From Calliopsis andreniformis (taxonomy: Eukaryota; Arthropoda; Insecta; Hymenoptera; Andrenidae), in assembly GCF_051401765.1 (NCBI RefSeq), contig NW_027480423.1, positions 10,602,001 to 10,666,000 of the forward strand: DNA of 64,000 nucleotides, given 5' to 3'. The stretch's first letter is position 1. Each line of letters opens with the position of its first letter. Below are positions 23,373-35,159 of the stretch, one piece after another. The notes below the pieces were generated by a model. That model saw nothing but the letters and a program-made list of their open reading frames with translations, did not search any database and had not been told where the DNA came from. The translations under genes and the position numbers were made by a program.

Positions 23373-26027
23373 AAGCTTCTGGCGTTGACTTCTGAGGCCG
23401 TTGCTATTCGATGTGGTGGAAGAACGCCATAGAGTGAAGCCTAGGTAGCCCGGATCGTAGAAATGTCCATATCTTTCACACTGTTTGCAATTTTTCGTTT
23501 CATACGATGGAAAAACTGTTTTATTTATTTTGTATTTTATGCTTCGGGCGTTGACTTCTAAGGCCCTAACTATTCGATCTGGTGTTGCAACGCCCTAGAG
23601 TGCAGCCTAGATTGCCCGGAACGTAGAAATGACCATAACTTTCACACTGGTTGCTATCATTCGTTTTATATGATGGAAAAACTGTTGTATTTATTTTGTA
23701 TTTTATGCTTCTGTCGTTCACTTCTTAGGCCCTAACTATTCGATCTGGTGGAACAACGGCCTAGGGTGAAGCCTAGGTTGCCCGGAACGTAGAAATGACC
23801 ATAACTTTTACACTGGTAGCAATTATTCGTTTTATACAATGGAAAAAGTGTTCTATTTATTTTGTATTTAATGCTTCGGGCGTTGACTTCCAAGGCCCTA
23901 ACTGTTTGATCTGGTGGAGCAACGCCCTAGAGTGAAGCCTAGGTTGCCTGGAACGTAGAAATGACCATACCTTTCACACGGGTTGCAATTATTCCTGTTA
24001 TAGGATGGAAAGACTGTTGTATTTTTATTGTATTTTATACTTCAGGCGTTGACTTCTGAGGCCGTAGCTATCCGATGTGGTGGAAGAACGCCATACAATG
24101 AAGCCTAGGTTGCCCGGAACGTAGAAACGACCATAACTTTCACACTGGTTGCAATTATTTGTTTTATACGATGGAAAAGCTGTTGTATTTATATCGTATT
24201 TTCTGCTTCTGGCGTTGACTTCTTAGGCCCTAACTATTCCATCTGGTGGAACAACGCCCTAGAGTAAAGCCCAGGTTGCACGGAACGTAGAAATGACCAT
24301 AACTTTCACACTGGTAGCAATTATTCGTTTGATACAATGGAAAAACTGTTCTATTTATTTTGTATTTAATGCTTCGGGCGTTGACTTCTAAGGCCCTAAC
24401 TATTCGATCAGGTGGAGCAACGCCCTAGAGTGAAGCCTAGGTTGCTCGAAATGTAGAAATGACCATAACTTTCACACTGGTTGCTATCATTCGTTTTATA
24501 TGATGGAAAAACTGTTGTATTTATATTGTATTTTATGCTTCTGGCGTTCACTTCTTAGGCCCTAACTATTCGATCTGGCGGAACAACGGCCTAGGGTGAA
24601 GCCTAGGTTGCCTGGAACGTAGAAATGACCATACCTTTCACACGGGTTGCAATTATTCCTGTTATAGGATGGAAAGACTGTTGTATTTTTATTGTATTTT
24701 ATACTTCAGGCGTTGACTTCTGAGGCTGTAGCTATCCGATGTGGTGGAAGAACGCCATACAGTGAAGCCTAGGTAGCCCGGATCGTAGAAATGTCCATAT
24801 CTTTCACACTGTTTGCAATTTTTCGTTTCATACGATGGAAAAACTGTTTTATTTATTTTGTATTTTATGCTTCGGGCGTTGACTTCTAAGGCCCTAACTA
24901 TTCGATCTGGTATTGCAACGCCCTAGAGTGCAGCCTAGATTGACCGGAACGTAGAAATGACCATAACTTTCACACTGGTTGCTATCATTCGATTTATATG
25001 ATGGAAAAACTGTTCTATTTATTTTGCATTTTATGCTCCCGGCATTGACTTCTAAGGCCCTAACTATTCAATCTGTTGGAGCAGCGCCCCAGGGTGTAGT
25101 CCAGGTTGCCCGGAAAGTAGAAATGACCATATCTTTGATACTGGTTGCAATTATTCGTTTTATACGATGAAAAAACTGTTGCATTTATATTGTATTTTAT
25201 GCTTCTGGCGTTCACTTCTTAGGCCCTAACTATTCGATCTGGTGGAACAACGCCCTAGGGTGAAGCCTAGGTTGCCCGGAACGTAGAAATGACCATAACT
25301 TTTATACTGGTTGCAATTATTCGTTTTATACGATGGAAAAACTGTTGTATTTATATTGTATTTTATGCTTCTGGCGTTCACTTCTTAGGCCCTAACAATA
25401 CGATCTGGAGGTCCAACGCCCTAGGGTGAAGCCTAGGTTGCCCGGAACGTAGAAATGACCATAACTTTCACACTGGTTGCCATTATTCGTTTTATACGAT
25501 GGAAAAACTGTTGTATTTATATTGTATTTTATGATTCTGGCGTTCACTTCTTAGGCCCTAACTATTCGATCTGGTGGTACAACGCCCTAGGGTGAAGCCT
25601 AGGTTGCCCGGAACGTAGAAGTGACCATAACTTTTACACTGGCAGCAATTATTCGTTTTATACAATGGAAAAACCGTTCTATTTATTTTGTATTTTATGC
25701 TTCGTGCGTTGACTTCTAAGGCCCTAACTGTTTGATCTGGTGGAGCATCGCCGTAGAGTGAAGCCTAGTTTGCCCGGTACGTAGAATTGACCATAAGTTC
25801 CATACTGGTTGCAATTATTCGTTTTATACGATGGAAAAACTGTTGTATTTATATTGTATTTTATGCTTCTGGCGTTCACTTCTTAGGCCCTAACAATACG
25901 ATCTGGAGGTCCAACGCCCTAGGGTGAAGCCTAGGTTGCCCGGAACGTAGAAATGACCATAACTTTCACACTGGTTGCCATTATTCGTTTTATACGATGG
26001 AAAAACTGTTATATTTATATTGTATTT
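23373..26027 (+). repeat. 16-monomer HOR unit (2655 bp), two 8-mer halves
   Basis: Runs from AAGCTT at 23373 to the next at 26028. The first half has the HindIII-type monomer and AAGCCCAGGTTGCACGG; the second has GAGGCTGTAGCTATCC (near 24724). The same GGCTGTAGC landmark returns at 27379, again 2655 bp on. The last part (from about 24955) carries a module with CATTTTATGCTCCCGG that also appears from 27942, 30930 and 33925. Confidence 0.83.
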
Positions 26028-28516
26028 AAGCTTCTGGCGTTGACTTCTGAGGCCGTTGCTATTCGATGTGGTGGAAGAACGCCATAGAGTGAAGCCTAGG
26101 TAGCCCGGATCGTAGAAATGTCCATATCTTTCACACTGTTTGCAATTTTTCGTTTCATACGATGGAAAAACTGTTTTATTTATTTTGTATTTTATGCTTC
26201 GGGCGTTGACTTCTAAGGCCCTAACTATTCGATCTGGTGTTGCAACGCCCTAGAGTGCAGCCTAGATTGCCCGGAACGTAGAAATGACCATAACTTTCAC
26301 ACTGGTTGCTATCATTCGTTTTATATGATGGAAAAACTGTTGTATTTATTTTGTATTTTATGCTTCTGGCGTTCACTTCTTAGGCCCTAACTATTCGATC
26401 TGGTGGAACAACGGCCTAGGGTGAAGCCTAGGTTGCCCGGAACGTAGAAATGACCATAACTTTTACACTGGTAGCAATTATTCGTTTTATACAATGGAAA
26501 AAGTGTTCTATTTATTTTGTATTTAATGCTTCGGGCGTTGACTTCCAAGGCCCTAACTGTTTGATCTGGTGGAACAACGCCCTAGAGTGAAGCCTAGGTT
26601 GCCTGGAACGTAGAAATGACCATACCTTTCACACGGGTTGCAATTATTCCTGTTATAGGATGGAAAGACTGTTGTATTTTTATTGTATTTTATACTTCAG
26701 GCGTTGACTTCTGAGGCCGTAGCTATCCGATGTGGTGGAAGAACGCCATACAATGAAGCCTAGGTTGCCCGGAACGTAGAAACGACCATAACTTTCACAC
26801 TGGTTGCAATTATTTGTTTTATACGATGGAAAAGCTGTTGTATTTATATCGTATTTTATGCTTCTGGCGTTGACTTCTTAGGCCCTAACTATTCCATCTG
26901 GTGGAACAACGCCCTAGAGTAAAGCCCAGGTTGCACGGAACGTAGAAATGACCATAACTTTCACACTGGTAGCAATTATTCGTTTGATACAATGGAAAAA
27001 CTGTTCTATTTATTTTGTATTTAATGCTTCGGGCGTTGACTTCTAAGGCCCTAACTATTCGATCAGGTGGAGCAACGCCCTAGAGTGAAGCCTAGGTTGC
27101 TCGAAATGTAGAAATGACCATAACTTTCACACTGGTTGCTATCATTCGTTTTATATGATGGAAAAACTGTTGTATTTATATTGTATTTTATGCTTCTGGC
27201 GTTCACTTCTTAGGCCCTAACTATTCGATCTGGCGGAACAACGGCCTAGGGTGAAGCCTAGGTTGCCTGGAACGTAGAAATGACCATACCTTTCACACGG
27301 GTTGCAATTATTCCTGTTATAGGATGGAAAGACTGTTGTATTTTTATTGTATTTTATACTTCAGGCGTTGACTTCTGAGGCTGTAGCTATCCGATGTGGT
27401 GGAAGAACGCCATACAGTGAAGCCTAGGTAGCCCGGATCGTAGAAATGTCCATATCTTCCACACTGTTTGCAATTTTTCGTTTCATACGATGGAAAAACT
27501 GTTTTATTTATTTTGTATTTTATGCTTCGGGCGTTGACTTCTAAGGCCCTAACTATTCGATCTGGTATTGCAACGCCCTAGAGTGCAGCCTAGATTGACC
27601 GGAACGTAGAAATGACCATAACTTTCACACTGGTTGCTATCATTCGTTTTATAAGATGGAAAAACTGTTGTATTTATTTTGTATTTTATGCTTCTGGCGT
27701 TCACTTCTTAGGCCCTAACTATTCGATCTGTTGGAACAACGGCCTAGGGTGAAGCCTAGGTTGCCCGGAACGTAGAAATGACCATAACTTTTACACTGGT
27801 AGCAATTATTCGTTTTATACAATGGAAAAAGTGTTCTATTTATTTTGTATTTAATGCTTCGGGCGTTGACTTCCAAGGCCCTAACTGTTTGATCTGGTGG
27901 AGCAACGCCCTAGAGTGAAGCCTAGGTTGCCTGGAACGTAGAAATGACCATAACTTTCACACTGGTTGCTATCATTCGATTTATATGATGGAAAAACTGT
28001 TCTATTTATTTTGCATTTTATGCTCCCGGCATTGACTTCTAAGGCCCTAACTATTCAATCTGTTGGAGCAGCGCCCCAGGGTGTAGTCCAGGTTGCCCGG
28101 AAAGTAGAAATGACCATATCTTTGATACTGGTTGCAATTATTCGTTTTATACGATGAAAAAACTGTTGCATTTATATTGTATTTTATGCTTCTGGCGTTC
28201 ACTTCTTAGGCCCTAACTATTCGATCTGGTGGAACAACGCCCTAGGGTGAAGCCTAGGTTGCCCGGAACGTAGAAATGACCATAACTTTTATACTGGTTG
28301 CAATTATTCGTTTTATACGATGGAAATACTGTTGTATTTATATTGTATTTTATGCTTCTGGCGTTCACTTCTTAGGCCCTAACAATACGATCTGGAGGTC
28401 CAACGCCCTAGGGTGAAGCCTAGGTTGCCCGGAACGTAGAAATGACCATAACTTTCACACTGGTTGCCATTATTCGTTTTATACGATGGAAAAACTGTTA
28501 TATTTATATTGTATTT
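26028..28516 (+). repeat. 15-monomer HOR unit (2489 bp)
   Basis: Follows the previous unit and matches it at offset 2655 up to about 27630. Relative to it, this unit differs by blocks of whole monomers. The 25.5-26.0 kb stretch with ATGATTCTGG and GGCAGC monomers, three monomers long, has no counterpart before 28.5 kb. The TCCCGG module enters at about 27942. A TATAAGATGG variant at 27650 is shared with the next unit (30140). Confidence 0.8.
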
Positions 28517-30953
28517 AAGCTTCTGGCGTTGACTTCTGAGGCCGTTGCTATTCGATGTGGTGGAAGAACGCCATAGAGTGAAGCCTAGGTAGCCCGGATC
28601 GTAGAAATGTCCATATCTTTCACACTGTTTGCAATTTTTCGTTTCATACGATTGAAAAACTGTTTTATTTATTTTGTATTTTATGCTTCGGGCGTTGACT
28701 TCTAAGGCCCTAACTATTCGATCTGGTGTTGCAACGCCCTAGAGTGCAGCCTAGATTGCCCGGAACGTAGAAATGACCATAACTTTCACACTGGTTGCTA
28801 TCATTCGTTTTATATGATGGAAAAACTGTTGTATTTATTTTGTATTTTATGCTTCTGGCGTTCACTTCTTAGGCCCTAACTATTCGATCTGGTGGAACAA
28901 CGGCCTAGGGTGAAGCCCAGGTTGCCCGGAACGTAGAAATGACCATAACTTTTACACTGGTAGCAATTATTCGTTTTATACAATGGAAAAAGTGTTCTAT
29001 TTATTTTGTATTTAATGCTTCGGGCGTTGACTTCCAAGGCCCTAACTGTTTGATCTGGTGGAGCAACGCCCTAGAGTGAAGCCTAGGTTGCCTGGAACGT
29101 AGAAATGACCATACCTTTCACACGGGTTGCAATTATTCCTGTTATAGGATGGAAAGACTGTTGTATTTTTATTGTATTTTATACTTCAGGCGTTGACTTC
29201 TGAGGCCGTAGCTATCCGATGTGGTGGAAGAACGCCATACAATGAAGCCTAGGTTGCCCGGAACGTAGAAACGACCATAACTTTCACACTGGTTGCAATT
29301 ATTTGTTTTATACGATGGAAAAGCTGTTGTATTTATATCGTATTTTATGCTTCTGGCGTTGACTTCTTAGGCCCTAACTATTCCATCTGGTGGAACAACG
29401 CCCTAGAGTAAAGCCCAGGTTGCACGGAACGTAGAAATGACCATAACTTTCGCACTGGTAGCAATTATTCGTTTGATACAATGGAAAAACTGTTCTATTT
29501 ATTTTGTATTTAATGCTTCGGGCGTTGACTTCTAAGGCCCTAACTATTCGATCAGGTGGAGCAACGCCCTAGAGTGAAGCCTAGGTTGCTCGAAATGTAG
29601 AAATGACCATAACTTTCACACTGGTTGCTATCATTCGTTTTATATGATGGAAAAACTGTTGTATTTATATTGTATTTTATGCTTCTGGCGTTCACTTCTT
29701 AGGCCCTAACTATTCGATCTGGCGGAACAACGGCCTAGGGTGAAGCCTAGGTTGCCTGGAACGTAGAAATGACCATACCTTTCACACGGGTTGCAATTAT
29801 TCCTGTTATAGGATGGAAAGACTGTTGTATTTTTATTGTATTTTATACTTCAGGCGTTGACTTCTGAGGCTGTAGCTATCCGATGTGGTGGAAGAACGCC
29901 ATACAGTGAAGCCTAGGTAGCCCGGATCGTAGAAATGTCCATATCTTTCACACTGTTTGCAATTTTTCGTTTCATACGATGGAAAAACTGTTTTATTTAT
30001 TTTGTATTTTATGCTTCGGGCGTTGACTTCTAAGGCCCTAACTATTCGATCTGGTATTGCAACGCCCTAGAGTGCAGCCTAGATTGCCCGGAACGTAGAA
30101 ATGACCATAACTTTCACACTGGTTGCTATCATTCGTTTTATAAGATGGAAAAACTGTTGTATTTATTTTGTATTTTATGCTTCTGGCGTTCACTTCTTAG
30201 GCCCTAACTATTCGATCTGGTGGAACAACGGCCTAGGGTGAAGCCTAGGTTGCCCGGAACGTAGAAATGACCATAACTTTTACACTGGTAGCAATTATTC
30301 GTTTTATACAATGGAAAAAGTGTTCTATTTATTTTGTATTTAATGCTTCGGGCGTTGACTTCCAAGGCCCTAACTGTTTGATCTGGTGGAGCAACGCCCT
30401 AGAGTGAAGCCTAGGTTGCCTGGAACGTAGAAATGACCATACCTTTCACACGGGTTGCAATTATTCCTGTTATAGGATGGAAAGACTGTTGTATTTTTAT
30501 TGTATTTTATACTTCAGGCGTTGACTTCTGAGGCCGTAGCTATCCGATGTGGTGGAAGAACGCCATACAATGAAGCCTAGGTTGCCCGGAACGTAGAAAC
30601 GACCATAACTTTCACACTGGTTGCAATTATTTGTTTTATACGATGGAAAAGCTGTTGTATTTATATCGTATTTTATGCTTCTGGCGTTGACTTCTTAGGC
30701 CCTAACTATTCCATCTGGTGGAACAACGCCCTAGAGTAAAGCCCAGGTTGCACGGAACGTAGAAATGACCATAACTTTCACACTGGTAGCAATTATTCGT
30801 TTGATACAATGGAAAAACTGTTCTATTTATTTTGTATTTAATGCTTCGGGCGTTGACTTCTAAGGCCCTAACTATTCGATCAGGTGGAGCAACGCCCTAG
30901 AGTGAAGCCTAGGTTGCTCGAAATGTAGAAATGACCATAACTTTCACACTGGT
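28517..30953 (+). repeat. Last copy of the 8/16-monomer HOR zone
   Basis: Aligned with the previous unit at offset 2489 from about 28340 to 30432. It then carries about three further monomers (CCTTTCACACGGG, GAAACGACC and TTTGATACAATGG types) before the TCCCGG module begins near 30930. The extra three monomers here offset the three extra in the 23-26 kb unit. This is why the TCCCGG module stays at regular 2987, 2987 and 2988 bp steps (24979, 27966, 30953, 33941) even though the units differ inside. Confidence 0.78.
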
Positions 30954-31799
30954 TGCTATCATTCGTTTTATATGATGGAAAAACTGTTCTATTTATTTTG
31001 CATTTTATGCTCCCGGCATTGACTTCTAAGGCCCTAACTATTCAATCTGTTGGAGCAGCGCCCCAGGGTGTAGTCCAGGTTGCCCGGAAAGTAGAAATGA
31101 CCATATCTTTGATACTGGTTGCAATTATTCGTTTTATACGATGAAAAAACTGTTGCATTTATATTGTATTTTATGCTTCTGGCGTTCACTTCTTAGGCCC
31201 TAACTATTCGATCTGGTGGAACAACGCCCTAGGGTGAAGCCTAGGTTGCCCGGAACGTAGAAATGACCACAACTTTTATACTGGTAGCAATTATTCGTTT
31301 TATACAATGGAAAAACTGTTCTATTTATTTTGCATTTTATGCTTCGGGCGTTGACGTCTAAGGCCCTAACTAATTGATCTGGTGGAGCAGCGCCCTAGAG
31401 TGAAGCCTAGATTGCCCGGAACGTTGAAATGACCATAACTTTCATACTGGTTGCAATTATTCGTTTTATATGATGAAAAAACTGTTGTATTTATATTGTA
31501 TTTTATGCTTCTGGCGTTGCCTTCTTAGGCCCTAACTATTCGATCTTGTGGAACAACGGCCTAGAGTGAAGCCTAGGTTGCCTGGAACGTAGAAATGACC
31601 ATCACTTTCACACGGGTTGCAATTATTCCTGTTATAGGATGGAAAGACTGTTGTATTTTTATTGTATTTTATACTTCAGGCGTTGACTTCTGAGGCCGTA
31701 CCTATTCGATGTGGTGGAAGAACGCCATACTGTGAAGCCTAGGTTGCCCGGAACGTAGAAATGAGCATAAGTTTCATACTGGTTGCAATTACTCGTTTT
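30954..31799 (+). repeat. Mosaic segment after the TCCCGG module
   Basis: About five monomers. The first two continue the CATTTTATGCTCCCGG module. The rest are individual variants, including TTGACGTCTAAGG near 31350, GAAATGAGCATAAG near 31760 and a GAGGCCGTACC monomer near 31690. These are not repeated nearby. No other feature was seen. Confidence 0.65.
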
Positions 31800-32961
31800 A
31801 TACGATGGAAAGACTGTTGTATTTATATTGTATTTTATGCTTCTGGCGTTCACTTCTTAGGCCCTAACTATTCGATCTGGCGGAACAACGGCCTAGGGTG
31901 AAGCCTAGGTTGCCTGGAACGTAGAAATGACCATACCTTTCACACGGGTTGTAATTATTCCTGTTATAGGATGGAAAGACTGTTGTATTTTTATTGTATT
32001 TTATACTTCAGGCGTTGACTTCTGAGGCTGTAGCTATCCGATGTGGTGGAAGAACGCCATACAGTGAAGCCTAGGTTGCCCGGAACGTAGAAACGACCAT
32101 AACTTTCACACTGGTTGCAATTATTTGTTTTATACGATGGAAAAGCTGTTGTATTTATATCGTATTTTATGCTTCTGGCGTTGACTTCTTAGGCCCTAAC
32201 AATTCGATCTGGTGGAAAAACGACCTGGAGTGAGGCCTAGGTTGCCCGGAACGTAGAACTGACCATAACTTTTACACTGGTAGCAATTATTCGTTTTATA
32301 CAATGGAAAAACTGTTCTATTTATTTTGTATTTTATGCTTCGGGCGTTGACTTCGAAGGCCCTAGCTGTTTGAACTGGTGGAGCAACGCCCTAGAGTGAA
32401 GCCTAGGTTGCCCGGAACGTAGACGTGACCATAACTTTCACACTGGTTGCTATTATTCGTTCTATACGATGGAAAAACTGTTGTATTTATATTGTATTTT
32501 ATGCTTCTGTCGTTCACTTCTTAGGCCCTAACTATTCGATCTGGTGGAGCAACGGCCTAGGGTGAAGCCTAGGTTGCCGGGAACGTAGAAATGGCCATAA
32601 CTTTCATACTGGTTGCAATTATTCGTTTTATATGGTGGAAAAACTGTTGTATTTATATTGTATTTTATGCTTCTGGCGTTGACTTCTAAGGCCCTAACTA
32701 TTCGATCAGGTGGAGCAACGCCCTAGAGTTAAGCCTAGGTTGCTCGAAATGTAGAAATGACCATAGCTTTCACACTGGTTGCAATTATTCGTTTTATACG
32801 ATGGAAAAGCTGTTGTATTTATATCGTATTTTATGCTTCTGGCGTTGACTTCTTAGGCCCTAACTATTCCATCTGGTGGAACAACGCCCTAGAGTGAAGC
32901 CTAGGTTGCTCGAAATGTAGAAATGACCATAACTTTCACACTGGTTGCTATCATTCGTTTT
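31800..32961 (+). repeat. 7-monomer unit, copy 1 (1162 bp)
   Basis: Tandem partner of 32962-33960. Shared landmarks 1162 bp apart are GGCTGTAGC at 32026 and 33188, the AAAAACGACCTGGAGTGAGG monomer near 32215 and 33377, and GCCGGGAACG near 32577 and 33739. 1162 is exactly seven monomers. Copies differ at only a few bases. Confidence 0.8.
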
Positions 32962-33960
32962 ATATGATGGAAAAACTGTTGTATTTATATTGTATTTTAT
33001 GCTTCTGGCGTTCACTTCTTAGGCCCTAACTATTCGATCTGGCGGAACAACGGCCTAGGGTGAAGCCTAGGTTGCCTGGAACGTAGAAATGACCATACCT
33101 TTCACACGGGTTGCAATTATTCCTGTTATAGGATGGAAAGACTGTTGTATTTTTATTGTATTTTATACTTCAGGCGTTGACTTCTGAGGCTGTAGCTATC
33201 CGATGTGGTGGAAGAACGCCATACAGTGAAGCCTAGGTTGCCCGGAACGTAGAAACGACCATAACTTTCACACTGGTTGCAATTATTTGTTTTATACGAT
33301 GGAAAAGCTGTTGTATTTATATCGTATTTTATGCTTCTGGCGTTGACTTCTTAGGCCCTAACAATTCGATCTGGTGGAAAAACGACCTGGAGTGAGGCCT
33401 AGATTGCCCGGAACGTAGAACTGACCATAACTTTTACACTGGTAGCAATTATTCGTTTTATACAATGGAAAAACTGTTCTATTTATTTTGTATTTTATGC
33501 TTCGGGCGTTGACTTCTAAGGCCCTAGCTGTTTGAACTGGTGGCGCAACGCCCTAGAGTGAAGCCTAGGTTGCCCGGAACGTAGACGTGACCATAACTTT
33601 CACACTGGTTGCTATTATTCGTTCTATACGATGGAAAAACTGTTGTATTTATATTGTATTTTATGCTTCTGTCGTTCACTTCTTAGGCCCTAACTATTCG
33701 ATCTGGCGGAGCAACGGCCTAGGGTGAAGCCTAGGTTGCCGGGAACGTAGAAATGACCATAACTTTCATACTGGTTGCAATTATTCGTTTTATATGGTGG
33801 AAAAACTGTTGTATTTATATTGTATTTTATGCTTCTGGCGTTGACTTCTAAGGCCCTAACTATTCGATCAGGTGGAGCAACGCCCTAGAGTTAAGCCTAG
33901 GTTGCTCGAAATGTAGAAATGACCATAGCTTTCACACTGGTTGCAATTATTCGTTTTATA
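32962..33960 (+). repeat. 7-monomer unit, copy 2 (incomplete)
   Basis: Matches copy 1 for about 1 kb. Near 33960 it switches inside a monomer from the expected ACGATGGAAAAGC type to ATGATGGAAAAAC and enters the TCCCGG module. This is a mid-monomer join, as expected of unequal exchange. Confidence 0.78.
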
Positions 33961-35159
33961 TGATGGAAAAACTGTTCTATTTATTTTGCATTTTATGCTC
34001 CCGGCATTGACTTCTAAGGCCCTAACTATTCAATCTGTTGGAGCAGCGCCCCAGGGTGTAGTCCAGGTTGCCCGGAAAGTAGAAATGACCATATCTTTGA
34101 TACTGGTTGCAATTATTCGTTTTATACGATGAAAAAACTGTTGCATTTATATTGTATTTTATGCTTCTGGCGTTCACTTCTTAGGCCCTAACTATTCGAT
34201 CTGGTGGAACAACGCCCTAGAGTGAAGCCTAGGTTGCCCGGAACGTAGAAATGACCATAACTTTCACACTGGTTGCTATTATTCGTTTTACACAATGGAA
34301 AAGCCGTTATATTTATATTGTATTTTATGCTTCTGGCGTTGGCTTCTGAGGCCGTTGCTATTCGATGTGGTGGAAGAACGCCATAGAGTGAAGCCTAGGT
34401 AGCCCGGAACGTAGAAATGTCCATATCTTTCACACTGTTTGCAATTACTCATTTTATACGATGGCAAAGCTGTTGTATTTATATTGTATTTTATGCTTCT
34501 GGCGTTGACTTCTTAGGCCCTAACTATTCGATCAGGTGGAGCGATGCCTCAGAGTTAAGTCTAGGATGCCCGAAACGCCGAAATGATAATTTCTTTCACG
34601 CTTGTTGCAATTATTCCTGTTATAGGATGGAAAGACAGTTGTATTTTTATTGTATTTTATACTTCAGGCGCTGACTTCTGAGGCCGTAGCTATTCGACGT
34701 GGTGGAAGAACGCCATACAGTGAAGCCTAGGTTGCCCGGAACGTAGAAATGACCATTACTTTCACACTGTTTGCAATTATTCCTTTTATACGATGGAAAA
34801 GCTGTTGTATTTATATCGTATTTAATGCTTCTGGCGTTGACTTCTAAGGACCTAACTATTCGGTCTGGTGGAGCAACGCCCTAGAGTGAAGCCTAGGTTG
34901 CTCGGAATGTAGAAATGACCACAACTTTCACACTGGTTGCAATTATTCGTTTTATACGACGGAAAAACTGTTGCATCTTTATCGTATTTTGTGCTTCTGG
35001 CGTTGACTTCTTAGGCCGTAACTATTCGATCTGGTGGAGCACCGCCCTGGAGTGAAACCTAGGTTCCCCGGAACGTAGAAATGACCACTACTATCACACT
35101 GGTTGCAAATTATTCCTGCTATACGATGGAAAAGCTGTTGTATTTTTATTGCATTTTAT
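33961..35159 (+). repeat. Module with the divergent CGCCGAAATG monomer and the 167-bp marker
   Basis: After the TCCCGG module this stretch carries the block ATGTCCATATC (34417), CGCCGAAATGATAATTTC and the 167-bp marker (35083). It is nearly identical to the block seen at 5206, 8359, 38402, 47871, 53853 and 56676. The distance to the next copy at 38402 is 3985 bp. Confidence 0.8.

Noticed and set aside
24979..34132. An 18-monomer HOR of 2987 bp based on the equal spacing of the TCCCGG module
   Set aside because: The units between the modules differ by whole-monomer gains and losses that cancel, so the true repeating element is the 8-mer.
21309..35082. A transposon or foreign segment explaining the gap in 167-bp markers
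   Set aside because: The region is the same 166-bp satellite throughout with an 8-monomer HOR; only the marker type is absent.
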